A stretch of 64,000 nucleotides of DNA, taken from Heliomicrobium modesticaldum Ice1. Lineage in GTDB: Bacteria; Bacillota; Desulfitobacteriia; Heliobacteriales; Heliobacteriaceae. Below the pieces are notes generated by a model, which worked only from the letters and a program-made list of their open reading frames with translations, ran no database searches and was not told the origin of the DNA. Positions 8,039-18,684 of the stretch are shown here, in pieces. Position numbers and translations under genes: made by a program. The stretch's first letter is position 1; every line of letters begins with the position of its first letter. The stretch lies in contig NC_010337.2 in NCBI RefSeq assembly GCF_000019165.1, positions 1,417,001-1,481,000 on the forward strand, in the 5' to 3' direction.

Positions 8039-10132
8039 TTGAGCAATGACAACTTCATGGACCAGTATATGGACCTTTTTTATTCGGAGGCGAAGGAGCA
8101 ACTGGACATCCTGACCCGGGATCTGTTGGCCATCGAATCGGGCAGTTCGAGTCAGGAAATGATTCACGAGATGTTCCGTGCCGCCCATACCTTGAAGGGC
8201 TCCAGCGCCATGGTCGGATTCCCGGCGGTGACAGAGATGACCCACAAGGTGGAGGACCTGCTCGGCAAGGTGAGAGAGGGGAAGCATATTTTAAGCGCCA
8301 AGGATATCGACCTGGTCTTTCAGGCGCTTGATTACATACAAAACTGCCTTTTTCATCCCGAAGCGGTCGATTCTGCGAAGACAGAGGAACTGGCGCGCAA
8401 ACTGGCTGATATCCAGGACCAGCCTGCGCCGGCCAATGGTCCTGCAGACGACAGTGTCGCAAAAAGGACAGCCCAACTGGCCGAACTGCGCAGCCGGGGA
8501 ACTTACAAGGGCAAAGCGACGGAGATTCTTGTCACCTTTAGGCCAGAATGCGCTATGCGCTCCGTCCGTTTCTTTCTCATCCTGAACAACCTGAAAGAAT
8601 TCGGCGAAGTGATCGGCTCCGTGCCCGCTTGGTCGGAGATGGAAGCTAACGAAAATGCCTACGAAGAGGCGTCCATTTTGCTCGATTGGCGTCAGGGAAG
8701 CCGCAACGACCTGGAACGGGCCTTGAACGTGGCCGATGTGCGTTGCATAGAGATTCGCAGCGGAGATGACGGCAACGAAGCCTTTTCAGCAGTTGGGGCT
8801 GCGGAACCGCCGACTGCCCTACCGGCGGCGACCGAAGTGACGGTGGCAAAGGCAGCGGCGGGGTACCGCGGAACAGAGGCGGTGAAAACGCCGGCAGCCG
8901 ACCTGGCCAGCCAAGGTGACAGTTCCCACCGGCCGACAGAGTACATCAAGATTGAAGCTAACCGGCTTGACCTGCTGATGAACCTGATCGGCGAGATGCT
9001 CATCTCTCAGGCGCGCTTTTCCCGGATTCAGGAGAACTACCTGGAGCGGCACGGCCAGACGCCGCTGGCTGTCGAGATGGCCGAAGAGACGCATCAGCTG
9101 GCTCGAATCACGACTCAACTGCAAGACGGGCTGATGAAGGCCCGCCTGGTCCCCATCGGCGGCGTCTTCAGCCGCTTCCCGCGCATCGTCCGCGATTTGG
9201 CACGCAAACAGGGAAAAAAAGTCAATCTGATGATGGAAGGCCAGGACACGGAATTGGACAAAACGGTCGTCGACCTGATCGGCGATCCGATCATGCACCT
9301 GATCCGCAACAGCGTCGACCACGGCATCGAACTGCCGGAGGCCCGCCGTCAGGCCGGCAAGCCGGAGGAAGGGACCATCCGGTTGAAGGCCACCCATGAG
9401 GGCAGTCGCATCGTCGTCGAGATCGGCGATGACGGGCGCGGCATCGACGAAAGCAAGGTCCTTGCCAAAGGGCGGGCATTAGGTCTGATTCCTGAGGGAC
9501 AGACCCCTTCACGTCAGGAGATCCTGGACCTGATCTTCGCCCCCGGCTTCAGCACTGCTGAAAAAGTGACAGACATCTCCGGGCGCGGTGTCGGGATGGA
9601 CGTGGTGAAACGCGCCATCAGCAGCCTTCACGGCATCATCGACATCCAATCGGAGCCGGGACAGGGAACGGCCTTTCAACTGCAACTGCCCATCACCTTG
9701 GCCATCATCCAGGGGCTCATCGTTCGGGTGGAGCGGGAGAGCCTGATCATCCCCCTAGACAACGTGCTCGAAAGCTTCCAACTGCAGAACAAGGAGGTGC
9801 AATCGGTCGGCGGGCGTGAGGTTTTTTCGGTGCGGGGGCGGATCGTGCCGCTCTATCGGCTGCAGGACCTGTTACAAATCCCGCTTGATCCTGAGAAAGG
9901 GCGCCGCAAGTACCGGTCAGTCGTCATGGTCGGTTTGGCCGAACGGCGGATGGGTCTGGAGGTCGACTCCCTGATCGGCAAGAAGGAGATCGTGATCAAG
10001 CCCATCAAGGCGCCCTGGCTGAACCTGGAACATTTTGCCGGCGCCACCATCCTGGGTGACGGTCGCGTCAGCCTGATCCTGAACATTGGTGCCATCTTCC
10101 GCCGGGGAGCGGGAGAGCGGTTGCAGAACTGA
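8039..10132 (+). CDS. cheA: CheA-type chemotaxis histidine kinase
   Basis: CheA autophosphorylates on an HPt histidine and passes the phosphate to response regulators. Domains in order: HPt (P1) with H50 in AAHTLKG; a P2-like segment around residues 155-245; an Ala/Thr-rich linker; P3 dimerisation helices near 300-370; an HATPase domain with N-box HLIRNSVDHGIE, G1 GDDGRGID and G2 GRGVGMDVV; and a C-terminal CheW-like P5 domain. Length is 697 residues. TTG 8039 is preferred, 8 bases after GGAGGAGG; GTG 8030 would overlap that site. No cheY, cheB or cheR is seen nearby. Confidence 0.94.
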   Translation: MSNDNFMDQYMDLFYSEAKEQLDILTRDLLAIESGSSSQEMIHEMFRAAHTLKGSSAMVGFPAVTEMTHKVEDLLGKVREGKHILSAKDIDLVFQALDYIQNCLFHPEAVDSAKTEELARKLADIQDQPAPANGPADDSVAKRTAQLAELRSRGTYKGKATEILVTFRPECAMRSVRFFLILNNLKEFGEVIGSVPAWSEMEANENAYEEASILLDWRQGSRNDLERALNVADVRCIEIRSGDDGNEAFSAVGAAEPPTALPAATEVTVAKAAAGYRGTEAVKTPAADLASQGDSSHRPTEYIKIEANRLDLLMNLIGEMLISQARFSRIQENYLERHGQTPLAVEMAEETHQLARITTQLQDGLMKARLVPIGGVFSRFPRIVRDLARKQGKKVNLMMEGQDTELDKTVVDLIGDPIMHLIRNSVDHGIELPEARRQAGKPEEGTIRLKATHEGSRIVVEIGDDGRGIDESKVLAKGRALGLIPEGQTPSRQEILDLIFAPGFSTAEKVTDISGRGVGMDVVKRAISSLHGIIDIQSEPGQGTAFQLQLPITLAIIQGLIVRVERESLIIPLDNVLESFQLQNKEVQSVGGREVFSVRGRIVPLYRLQDLLQIPLDPEKGRRKYRSVVMVGLAERRMGLEVDSLIGKKEIVIKPIKAPWLNLEHFAGATILGDGRVSLILNIGAIFRRGAGERLQN

Positions 10133-10151
10133 GGGGACGAGGTGATCTAAT

Positions 10152-10490
10152 TTGTTGGAGCATGAGATCAAGGAACGGGGCGATGTGTCGATCCTTCGCT
10201 TCTACGGCAGCATCGGCGTCGGCGACGCCCACCGGATCAAGGATTCCCTGGCTCAACTTCCCCGTGAAAACAGCCGCCTGGTCATCAACCTGGGCGTCAG
10301 TTTTGTCACCAGTGAAGCCATCGGTAATCTGATCTTTCTCTACAAGCGCTACCGGGAAAAAGGGGGGCAGGTGGTCCTCTGCAACATCACCCCTTCCGTG
10401 CGCCAGGTGCTGGAGATCACCCGCCTCGACAAATTGCTTCCTATCGTGGAGACGGAAGAGGAAGCCGTGACAAAGCTTTCCCGGGAGTAA
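10152..10490 (+). CDS. STAS-domain protein (anti-sigma-factor antagonist type)
   Basis: This 112-residue protein is a single STAS domain, the fold of SpoIIAA/RsbV-type antagonists. The segment FVTSEAIGNLIFLYKRYREK corresponds to the loop that in SpoIIAA carries the phosphorylatable serine; here S is followed by E, and no other target stands out. The start is TTG 10152 behind GAGGTGAT, with a second TTG directly after it. It lies 19 bases after cheA and before a receptor gene, which suggests a partner-switch or array-associated role rather than sigma-factor control. The actual partner is unknown. Confidence 0.8.
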   Translation: MLEHEIKERGDVSILRFYGSIGVGDAHRIKDSLAQLPRENSRLVINLGVSFVTSEAIGNLIFLYKRYREKGGQVVLCNITPSVRQVLEITRLDKLLPIVETEEEAVTKLSRE

Positions 10491-10522
10491 GCTATTTCGT
10501 AAGCGCTCGGCGGCGCTGAGGC

Positions 10523-10587
10523 AAGCGAAGGGGAAGCGTAACCTAAGCGAAAAGTAAAGGAAAAGCGAAGGAAAAGCGAAGGGAAGT
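10523..10587 (+). repeat. AAGCGAAGG-type short repeats before the receptor gene
   Basis: Several imperfect copies of GAAAAGCGAAGG occur in a row in the gap between the STAS gene and the receptor gene. The last copy, AAGCGAAGGGAAG, supplies the ribosome-binding site of the receptor at 10596. Confidence 0.7.
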
Positions 10588-10595
10588 GGCTGCGA

Positions 10596-12188
10596 ATGCT
10601 TTCGCGGATGAACGTCGGCACCCGGATCCTCCTGGTGATCCTTTTTTCGTGCCTGGTCACAGCCGCCGTCGGTTTTTACGGCTTGAACAGCCTCGCCGAT
10701 GAAAAGGCGAGCCTCGACGGGATGTACAACAACGCTCTGTTGCCGGTCCGTTACCTGGGAGAGGCGAAGGCCAAGTTGCAACAATACCGCGTGGCCGTCT
10801 ATAACCACATCCTTTCCTCAGACAAACGGGATCTGGATGAATGGGAAGCGAAGACGAAAGAGTACGCCAAGAGCTTTGAACAGGAATTACGAAGATACGG
10901 CGAAACCGAGATCGGCGCTGATGAAAAGCGGATGTTGTCTGACATCGAATCATCCTGGAGCACCTACCGTGAGGTGACGCAGCGGATCATTCAATCGAGC
11001 GCCCTGGGAACAGCGGAAGGGAACGCCAAAGCGCTGGAGATCGCCCGCACGGAAGGGCGGACAAAAGCGCTCGCTCTGGACGAAAAATTGGAGAGAATGG
11101 TGCAACTCCAGGTGGAACTCTCCGAAAAGACCAAAAAGAACGCCGACGACAGATACGCGTCGACGCGAACGACGACGGTGGCCGTCATCGCCGTCGCTTT
11201 CCTGCTTTCCTTGGGCGCAGGGGTGGTCCTCTCCCGCAGCATTTCCAAGCCGCTCGGCGAGTTGGAGCGACTGGCCCAGAACATCGCCCAAGGCGATCTG
11301 ACCCAAAACGTGGCTGACAAGCAAGGGGGCGACGAGATTTCCTCCCTCTCCCGCTCAATCCATCAGATGGTCAACAACCTGCGCAGCTTTGTCAAGCAAG
11401 TGCAGGACGGCGCCCAGTCGGTAGCCGCATCGAGCCAGCAGATCGCGGCTTCATCTCAGCAGTTGGCCAGCGGCGCCCAGTCCCAGGCCCAGGAGGCCCA
11501 GAGCCTGTCGACCATGATGAACGACATGGCCGGCGCAGCCACTCAGGTGGCCACATCTGCCCAGAAAGCGGCCATGTCCTCTGAGACGACGACCAACGCC
11601 ACCATAGAGGGTGGCAAGATCATCGATGAGACCGTTCGGGGCATGGACGCCATCTCGGAAAACGTGATGGTCCTTGGCCAGAACTCGGAAAAGATCGGCG
11701 AAATCGTCGAGATGATCGATGACATCGCCGCCCAGACCAACCTGCTCGCCCTCAACGCTGCCATCGAGGCCGCTCGGGCCGGCGACGCCGGCAAAGGCTT
11801 CGCCGTCGTGGCCGACGAGGTGCGCAAGCTGGCCGAACGGTCCGGTTCGGCGACCAAGGAGATCGCCAGCCTGATCAAACAGATCCAGGCGGTGACGGGC
11901 CGCGCCGTCGAAGCGGCCAAGAGCGGTCGCGAGCTGACCCAGCAGGCCGGCGCCGCCTTCCAGCACATCAAGGATCAGGTCAAGCAGACAGCCACCGAGG
12001 TCGGCGAGATCGCCGCAGCGGCGGAAGAGCAGGCCGCCACGACGGAGCAGGCCTCACGGGCTGTACAGAATGTGGCCGCCATCGCTGAGGAATCGTCGGC
12101 CGGCGCCGAAGAGACGGCCAGCGCCATCGAGGCCATGTCTAACCTGGCGACGGAGCTGCAGGCGTCTGCGGCAAGGTATAAGGTCTAA
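10596..12188 (+). CDS. Methyl-accepting chemotaxis protein
   Basis: A membrane chemoreceptor of 530 residues. It has a first membrane helix at about residues 10-29, a helical periplasmic-type sensor of roughly 160 residues (four-helix-bundle class), a second membrane helix at about 191-213, a HAMP domain, and a long coiled-coil signalling domain. The hairpin tip [20 protein letters not shown], contacted by CheA and CheW, is fully conserved. The ligand cannot be read from the sequence. It is last in the cheW-cheA-STAS-receptor run and is followed by a terminator shared with the convergent cyclase gene. Confidence 0.93.
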   Translation: MLSRMNVGTRILLVILFSCLVTAAVGFYGLNSLADEKASLDGMYNNALLPVRYLGEAKAKLQQYRVAVYNHILSSDKRDLDEWEAKTKEYAKSFEQELRRYGETEIGADEKRMLSDIESSWSTYREVTQRIIQSSALGTAEGNAKALEIARTEGRTKALALDEKLERMVQLQVELSEKTKKNADDRYASTRTTTVAVIAVAFLLSLGAGVVLSRSISKPLGELERLAQNIAQGDLTQNVADKQGGDEISSLSRSIHQMVNNLRSFVKQVQDGAQSVAASSQQIAASSQQLASGAQSQAQEAQSLSTMMNDMAGAATQVATSAQKAAMSSETTTNATIEGGKIIDETVRGMDAISENVMVLGQNSEKIGEIVEMIDDIAAQTNLLALNAAIEAARAGDAGKGFAVVADEVRKLAERSGSATKEIASLIKQIQAVTGRAVEAAKSGRELTQQAGAAFQHIKDQVKQTATEVGEIAAAAEEQAATTEQASRAVQNVAAIAEESSAGAEETASAIEAMSNLATELQASAARYKV

Positions 12189-12210
12189 AGTGTAAGGCAC
12201 CTTTCTGGAA

Positions 12211-12261
12211 AAAGGTCCGCGAAGTTCTCCACCGATGGGTTGGCGAACGTCGCGGACCTTT
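12211..12261. terminator. Hairpin between convergent genes
   Basis: A 12-bp perfect stem AAAGGTCCGCGA / TCGCGGACCTTT (12211-12222 with 12250-12261) lies between the ends of the receptor and cyclase genes. Flanking A and T residues allow it to act in both directions. Confidence 0.75.
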
Positions 12262-12294
12262 ATGCTTGCCCTGTCCTAGCCTCGGCCAATACAT

Positions 12295-14142
12295 TCAGGC
12301 GCCAAAACCGGGACCTAGGAGCGCCCGCCACTTGTTCTGTACCAGCAGGTACTGTTTCTGCTGCGCCAGGTTGACGGCCTCCGTCGCCAGTTGGAGCGAG
12401 TGGGAAAGTAGCCGGCCGAACTGGTTGAAGGTGGCCGGGTTGGTCATCATGTACCCGTCGACAAAGTAGGTGGAATCAGAGGGATCGGCCAAGAAGGGTT
12501 TTTTCTGCTGGCTGAAGATCTGGTGGACGTAGCGGAACCAGTTGTATAGCCCTTCGGGACCCGGTTCGAGGCGGACCTTGCGTAGCAATAAGTCGGTGAG
12601 CATTTCCAAGTGCAGGGTGCGCAGGATGCGGCAGTTCGTGCGTTGCCAGGCTCGGAGGATGCGGATCAGAGCAAGGAAGGTTGGCCCGTGCCGCTGGAAG
12701 GCCGCTGACATCCACCGCTCCGGCGCCTGGGGATCGCGGGGGATCCACGTGTCAGGCCCGTTGGGAAGGTAGAAAACCTCCTTCTCCCCTTCCGCCAGCG
12801 CTAACAAGGGAGAAATACGGAAACTGTCCTCATGTCCCAAGAGGAGGAATGTCGGGTATTCTTCTATATCGCGGTTCCAACCGACCTTGGACAGGATTTC
12901 CCGCATCTGGCCAAGGACTACGGTCACAGGGGGCGTTTTGCCGTCGGGAGGGGCAATCTCCACAAGCAGGTCGAGGCTTTTTTTCGGCCGGATCATCGTT
13001 CCGCGCATGAACGATCCGCTCGGTCGGATCTTCCGCACGGGAAAGTCGGCGCGATCCTTCAGGGCATAGTGCATGTTCTGCAGCATCGTAAAGACCTGAT
13101 CGACATCGTCGCGATTCAGGCTGATCCGCCGTAGAAAGTGACGAAAAGCCTCGTCTGCTACAGGGAGCGGTTCCAGATAGGTCTGCACGAGCGGGGAAAG
13201 GCCGGCCGCCGCCGCTGCCGTCACCGCCGATCCCACCGGGCTGGCGCTGCCCCCTTGCTGTGTAGCGGCCTGGTCGAACGTTGCAGCTGTGACCGCAACA
13301 GAACTGGAGCTGGCACCGGTGACGGCTGAGACAGCGTCGGCAGCCGAGCTGCCGCCGGCAGTGCCGGTGCGCCCGAAGAAGCGCGAAGCGACGGAGGTGG
13401 AGCCCTTCGAACCCGTCAAGTCGCCTGGACTGACGGAACCGCCCTCGGGACTGCCGCCCGAACTGCCGGCGGAAACCCCCGCTGAGGAAGGGGGGACAGG
13501 GGGAATCGTCGCCGGCGGGGTGTTGTTCGGCAGGGCGAAGAAACGGGTCGCCTGGGGCGAAGGTGCGCTTTTTTCCTGGACGAAACCCAACTCGCTGTGG
13601 GAGAGCTCGTAGAGCGGCGTGTAGGAGAGGCCTTTGAGCTCCTGGATCCCCAGAAAGCGGAAGATGACCTTGTCGAGACTCTTGAGGAGCGGCTTTAGAA
13701 TCTGGAACGTCGACTCGTCCAACAGGACCTGATTAGGGGCGCTTTGAGCAGCCAGGCGGGCGGCCATGTCGATGGAAGCCCCCAGGTAATCGGTATCGGG
13801 AGTGCGCACTGGCATCACAAGGCCGAAGGAGAGGCCGATCTTGGTCTGAAAAGGCAGGTTCTCCTTGATGATGTTGTACTTGACATCTAAAGCTGCCAGC
13901 AACGCCGGCAGCGGATTCGGGAAGACGGCGTAGATAGCGTCGCCGATATGCTTGACCACCCGCCCCTGGTAAAGGTCAACGGTCTGGGCGCAGAGTTCGT
14001 TGTGGCGCAACGAGAGGGCGACGCCTTCCAGCGGCCCCAACTGCTGCTTCAGCCGAGTGGAATCGACAAGGTCGAAAAAGACGCTGCAGAGGGCCACGTT
14101 GTCTTGCAGTTGTTTGTATTGGTGAAACAGGCGCTCACGCAC
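12295..14142 (-). CDS. Class III nucleotide cyclase fused to a degenerate CD-NTase/OAS-like domain
   Basis: A soluble 615-residue protein with two recognisable parts. Residues 1-190 are a class III adenylate/guanylate cyclase domain: metal-binding D24 in FFDLVDST and D68 in KHIGDAIYAVF, base-reading K64 and D118 (TDYLG), and R129. The usual Asn of the VNxAAR motif is D125. A Pro/Ser/Ala-rich linker runs to about 330. The C-terminal part has the layout of CD-NTase/OAS enzymes: GSFMRGT near 375, LDLLV near 390, an ISPL...YLPN...W...DP block near 440-465, and LRTLHLEML near 509. Only one of the three expected acidic residues remains, so this half may be a binding domain. It converges with the receptor gene. 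Confidence 0.75.
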   Translation of the reverse strand: MRERLFHQYKQLQDNVALCSVFFDLVDSTRLKQQLGPLEGVALSLRHNELCAQTVDLYQGRVVKHIGDAIYAVFPNPLPALLAALDVKYNIIKENLPFQTKIGLSFGLVMPVRTPDTDYLGASIDMAARLAAQSAPNQVLLDESTFQILKPLLKSLDKVIFRFLGIQELKGLSYTPLYELSHSELGFVQEKSAPSPQATRFFALPNNTPPATIPPVPPSSAGVSAGSSGGSPEGGSVSPGDLTGSKGSTSVASRFFGRTGTAGGSSAADAVSAVTGASSSSVAVTAATFDQAATQQGGSASPVGSAVTAAAAAGLSPLVQTYLEPLPVADEAFRHFLRRISLNRDDVDQVFTMLQNMHYALKDRADFPVRKIRPSGSFMRGTMIRPKKSLDLLVEIAPPDGKTPPVTVVLGQMREILSKVGWNRDIEEYPTFLLLGHEDSFRISPLLALAEGEKEVFYLPNGPDTWIPRDPQAPERWMSAAFQRHGPTFLALIRILRAWQRTNCRILRTLHLEMLTDLLLRKVRLEPGPEGLYNWFRYVHQIFSQQKKPFLADPSDSTYFVDGYMMTNPATFNQFGRLLSHSLQLATEAVNLAQQKQYLLVQNKWRALLGPGFGA

Positions 14143-14450
14143 AGGAAGCCCTCCGATGTACTGCCCGGCATTCGGATCCCAGTCTAGACTGCCGGATGAT
14201 TGGGGAGAACTTCTCCCTTATGGTGGCGCATCCCTGCTAAAGGAGGATCTGAGGCTGAAAAAAACCGATTTGGCGCTTTATGGATTTTATGAGGGGGAAG
14301 GAGGTTCCCGATCAAGGAGCGGGAACATGAGCAAAAACACCTTCGCCCGCCATGGAATAAAACCCAAAAAAGAAGGATGAAAGTGTATACTGGCAAAAAG
14401 AGTGGGAAATAATTAATTTCGGGAGCTAAACCAGCTAAATGGCCGATCGT
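14143..14450. other. Gap between cyclase gene and groES promoter
   Basis: No established gene is seen. A hairpin GTTCCCGATCAAGGAGCGGGAAC lies near 14304-14326. It is followed by a 17-codon ORF (ATG 14327 to TGA 14380) whose ATG is 8 bases after AAGGAG; its peptide is very basic. The upstream, promoter side of the cyclase gene also falls in this gap. Confidence 0.3.
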
Positions 14451-14455
14451 GGTGT

Positions 14456-14484
14456 TTGCATCACTTTGGGCGGCTCCCTATTAT
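14456..14484 (+). promoter_or_regulatory. Promoter of groESL (sigma-A type)
   Basis: TTGCAT (14456-14461) and TATTAT (14479-14484) are separated by 17 bases and lie just upstream of the CIRCE operator. Confidence 0.7.
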
Positions 14485-14496
14485 AGTACTTGGGTG

Positions 14497-14523
14497 TTAG
14501 CACTCGCTACCGGTGAGTGCTAA
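14497..14523 (+). promoter_or_regulatory. CIRCE operator (HrcA site)
   Basis: TTAGCACTC, nine bases, GAGTGCTAA: an exact match to the CIRCE consensus. The HrcA repressor binds it to control class I heat-shock genes. Its position between promoter and groES supports direct repression of groESL. Confidence 0.97.
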
Positions 14524-14568
14524 CAAACTAAGACGATGCAAGCAATCTGAAGGAGGGTACCGTTTCGT

Positions 14569-14853
14569 ATGAACATCAAACCTTTGGCTGATCGGGTCGT
14601 GTTGAAGCCCATCGAGGCGGAAGAAAAAACAGCCTTTGGCATCATCGTGCCGGACACCGCCAAAGAAAAACCCCAGCAAGGTGAAGTCGTGGCTGTGGGC
14701 ATCGGCCGTCTGCTCGACAACGGCGAGCGGGCCGCTCTGGAAGTGGCCGTCGGCGACCGGGTCATCTACAGCAAATACTCGGGCACCGAGATCAAGATCG
14801 AAGGTAAAGAGTACCTGATCCTCAACGAACGCGACATCCTGGCTAAGCTGTAA
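14569..14853 (+). CDS. groES: Co-chaperonin GroES
   Basis: GroES caps the GroEL folding chamber. The 94-residue protein starts [20 protein letters not shown] and has the mobile-loop segment around residues 17-32 that contacts GroEL. The ATG follows GAAGGAGGG. It is the first gene of the CIRCE-controlled groESL operon, 169 bases before groEL. Confidence 0.98.
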   Translation: MNIKPLADRVVLKPIEAEEKTAFGIIVPDTAKEKPQQGEVVAVGIGRLLDNGERAALEVAVGDRVIYSKYSGTEIKIEGKEYLILNERDILAKL

Positions 14854-15007
14854 TCGCTTGACCGAATCGAGGCGTTTCCATTACTTATAAGAAGCCAGTC
14901 CAGTACGAACAGCCTTTAAGCTGGATAAAAAGAACCATCCCTGCCCTATGCAATCCGTCCCCGCCCGCGCCGGAGAAAATCCGACCTTACAGGCGGGAAG
15001 TTGTTAA

Positions 15008-16651
<1,644 letters not shown>

Positions 16652-16740
16652 GACCTGCCGCAAGGTCAGGCCTTTCTCCCGCCGTTTCCACCGTGACAGA
16701 CACAAGGATAGGTACAGGATTGACAGCCAGAAAAAGCGTA

Positions 16741-16780
16741 ACCAAAAAGGCTGCCGGCGAAAGTCGGCAGCCTTTTTGGT
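16741..16780 (+). terminator. Terminator of groESL
   Basis: A 16-bp perfect stem ACCAAAAAGGCTGCCG / CGGCAGCCTTTTTGGT with a short loop encloses an A-run and a T-run. It can work on both strands. Confidence 0.9.
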
Positions 16781-16897
16781 GGTGGCACAGATGAATACAG
16801 CCGATGATGCTGTCTGCAGATCGATCATATTTCGCGGGTCAACTGCGGTCTTCCCCCGATGCCGTCTGCATAAGATCTGGCAGGAAGGGGGGGTACC

Positions 16898-17707
16898 GTG
16901 CGTTCGGTGTGGATGATCGTGGGCAAGCATCCCCGGCTATGGGTGACCGCCGTCCTGGCCCTGTCCGCCGTTCTGATCTACGCAGGCATCGACCGGCTGC
17001 TGGAGGATCGGACTGTACAATCCTTTTCCGGGGCGATCCAGGACAAGGTTGTTGCCATCGATCCCGGCCATGGCGGGGAAGACGGCGGCGCCAAAGGGAC
17101 GCGGGGAACCCAGGAGAAGGTCATCAACCTGCAGATCGCCAAAAAAGTCGTCGACCAGTTGAATCAGGCAGGCGGCAAAGCGATCCTCACCCGCGAGACA
17201 GAAGCCAATCTCAGCGTCGGTCAATGGAGTCAGCGGAGCGAATTGACGAAGCGCGTGGAAAAGGCCCAGGCGGCCAATGCCCTCGTCTATGTATCGATTC
17301 ATGCCAACAGTTTCCCCCTGGCGCCGTCCTGTTCAGGCCCGCAGGTCTTTTACCAGCCGGGCTCGGCGGAAGGGAAACGTCTGGCCCTGCACATCCAAAA
17401 AGAAATGACCAAGCGGGTCGGCAACAAGGACAAGCGGCAGGCGAAGGCCGAAGACTACTTCGTCTTGCGCATGACCAAATGCCCGGCGGTGATGGTGGAG
17501 ACCGGCTTTTTGTCCAATGCGGCCGAAGAAGCGTTGCTCATCAAAGACGATTACCAGGATAAACTGGCCCAGGGCATCGCCGCCGGCATCGCCCGCTACC
17601 TGGGCGGGGAACCGGCGGAGGAGCCGAAAGACGCCGCGAGCGATGCGCCTGGCGGTTTCATCCCCGAGGTCGACCGCGCCCTGTCGCCGGGGACGTTCGA
17701 TTCGTGA
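16898..17707 (+). CDS. cwlD: N-acetylmuramoyl-L-alanine amidase CwlD-like
   Basis: A zinc-dependent Amidase_3 enzyme that removes the peptide side chain from muramic acid. In spore formers CwlD makes the first cut for muramic-delta-lactam in cortex peptidoglycan. The 269-residue protein has an N-terminal membrane anchor (about residues 12-31), then the domain with AIDPGHGGEDGG (H58), VYVSIHANS and VMVETGFLSN carrying the zinc and catalytic residues. The C-terminal 30 residues are acidic and unmatched. The GTG start follows GGAAGGGGGGG. It stands alone between two terminators. Confidence 0.85.
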   Translation: MRSVWMIVGKHPRLWVTAVLALSAVLIYAGIDRLLEDRTVQSFSGAIQDKVVAIDPGHGGEDGGAKGTRGTQEKVINLQIAKKVVDQLNQAGGKAILTRETEANLSVGQWSQRSELTKRVEKAQAANALVYVSIHANSFPLAPSCSGPQVFYQPGSAEGKRLALHIQKEMTKRVGNKDKRQAKAEDYFVLRMTKCPAVMVETGFLSNAAEEALLIKDDYQDKLAQGIAAGIARYLGGEPAEEPKDAASDAPGGFIPEVDRALSPGTFDS

Positions 17708-17733
17708 GAGAGAGGACCCGACATAACGAAGAG

Positions 17734-17771
17734 GCCCTGCAGCCGGGAATCACAGGGGATGCAGGGCTTTT
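17734..17771 (+). terminator. Terminator of cwlD
   Basis: The stem GCCCTGCA / TGCAGGGC (17734-17741 with 17760-17767) is followed by TTTTGCTGTGTTT. Confidence 0.8.
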
Positions 17772-17963
17772 GCTGTGTTTAATAAATAGAGACAGCTGGC
17801 TTTGTCGAAGAAGATTGATTAAAATAGTGACAATAAGACGCCCATACCGTTAGTACGGCACCATCAGCGGAATGAAAAGGATCAATTTTCTGGATAGAAA
17901 AAAGGAATTTGCCGATTGAATGGAGAATGATTATCGATATCAACATTGTCGAGGGGTCTTTTT

Positions 17964-18416
17964 ATGGAACACGTGCAAGACTCCATCCGCAGGTACGAAG
18001 AGCGGGAAGCCCAACTGAAACGCTTCATTCAGGTGCTGCAGGAAAACGAGAACCGCTATATGACGATCCTCAATTCCCTGCCCATCTTGTTGGTGGTTTT
18101 GGACGCGAGCGGGTACATCACCTTTGTCAACCAGGAGTGGGAGCGCCATTCCATTGAGAACGACATCTCCGATCCTTCGTTGGCTGGCGTCGGGATCAAC
18201 TACCTGAAAATCTGTCGTTCCGCCATCGATCAGGGATGCGATGATGTGCGCCCCGTTTATGAAGGCATCCTGTCCGTCCTGGAGGGAAAAGAGCAGTCTT
18301 TTACTCATGAATACCTTTGCAGCTCGCCGACCGGATGCAACAGGTTTCAGATGATCGTCACGCCTGTGCGCGATGGAAAGGGCGGCGTCATCATCATGCA
18401 CCTGGAGAAGCAGTGA
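17964..18416 (+). CDS. Stand-alone PAS-domain protein
   Basis: A 150-residue protein made of a short N-terminal coiled coil (about residues 5-33) and a single PAS sensor domain (ILNSLPILLVVLDASGYITFVN and following). A pair of cysteines, CRSAIDQGCDD, follows the domain's central helix, a feature of a PAS subgroup that often sits in larger kinases. No output domain is present, so it may dimerise with another sensor or bind a small ligand. ATG 17964 is chosen because GAGGGG lies 7 bases before it. It has no clear operon partner. Confidence 0.75.
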   Translation: MEHVQDSIRRYEEREAQLKRFIQVLQENENRYMTILNSLPILLVVLDASGYITFVNQEWERHSIENDISDPSLAGVGINYLKICRSAIDQGCDDVRPVYEGILSVLEGKEQSFTHEYLCSSPTGCNRFQMIVTPVRDGKGGVIIMHLEKQ

Positions 18417-18684
18417 CCGGGGGAGAGCGAGACAGTGTAGCCGCAATCCCCAAAACATCTTGCCAGCCCCGAAGAGGGAAAGGCAGTTTTTTGTACCCTC
18501 GCGGCCCTGCGGCTCTTGTCGGCAGAGGGACGCCGCTCATTCGAAGGACCGCTTACTCCTGCCAGCGGATAAAGGCGGGGCAAGTGAAAACAATACATTG
18601 GACTGGATTTGCGGTACAATAGAGCAGAGGGGTTTTTAGGGACAGAAAGGCCCTTTTCGAGGTAACCGCTTGGGAGGTGTTCCC

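Noticed and set aside
12295-14142. CBASS-type defence operon
   Set aside because: A CD-NTase-like domain is present, but there is no effector, Cap2/Cap3 or HORMA/TRIP13 gene alongside and the acidic triad is incomplete.
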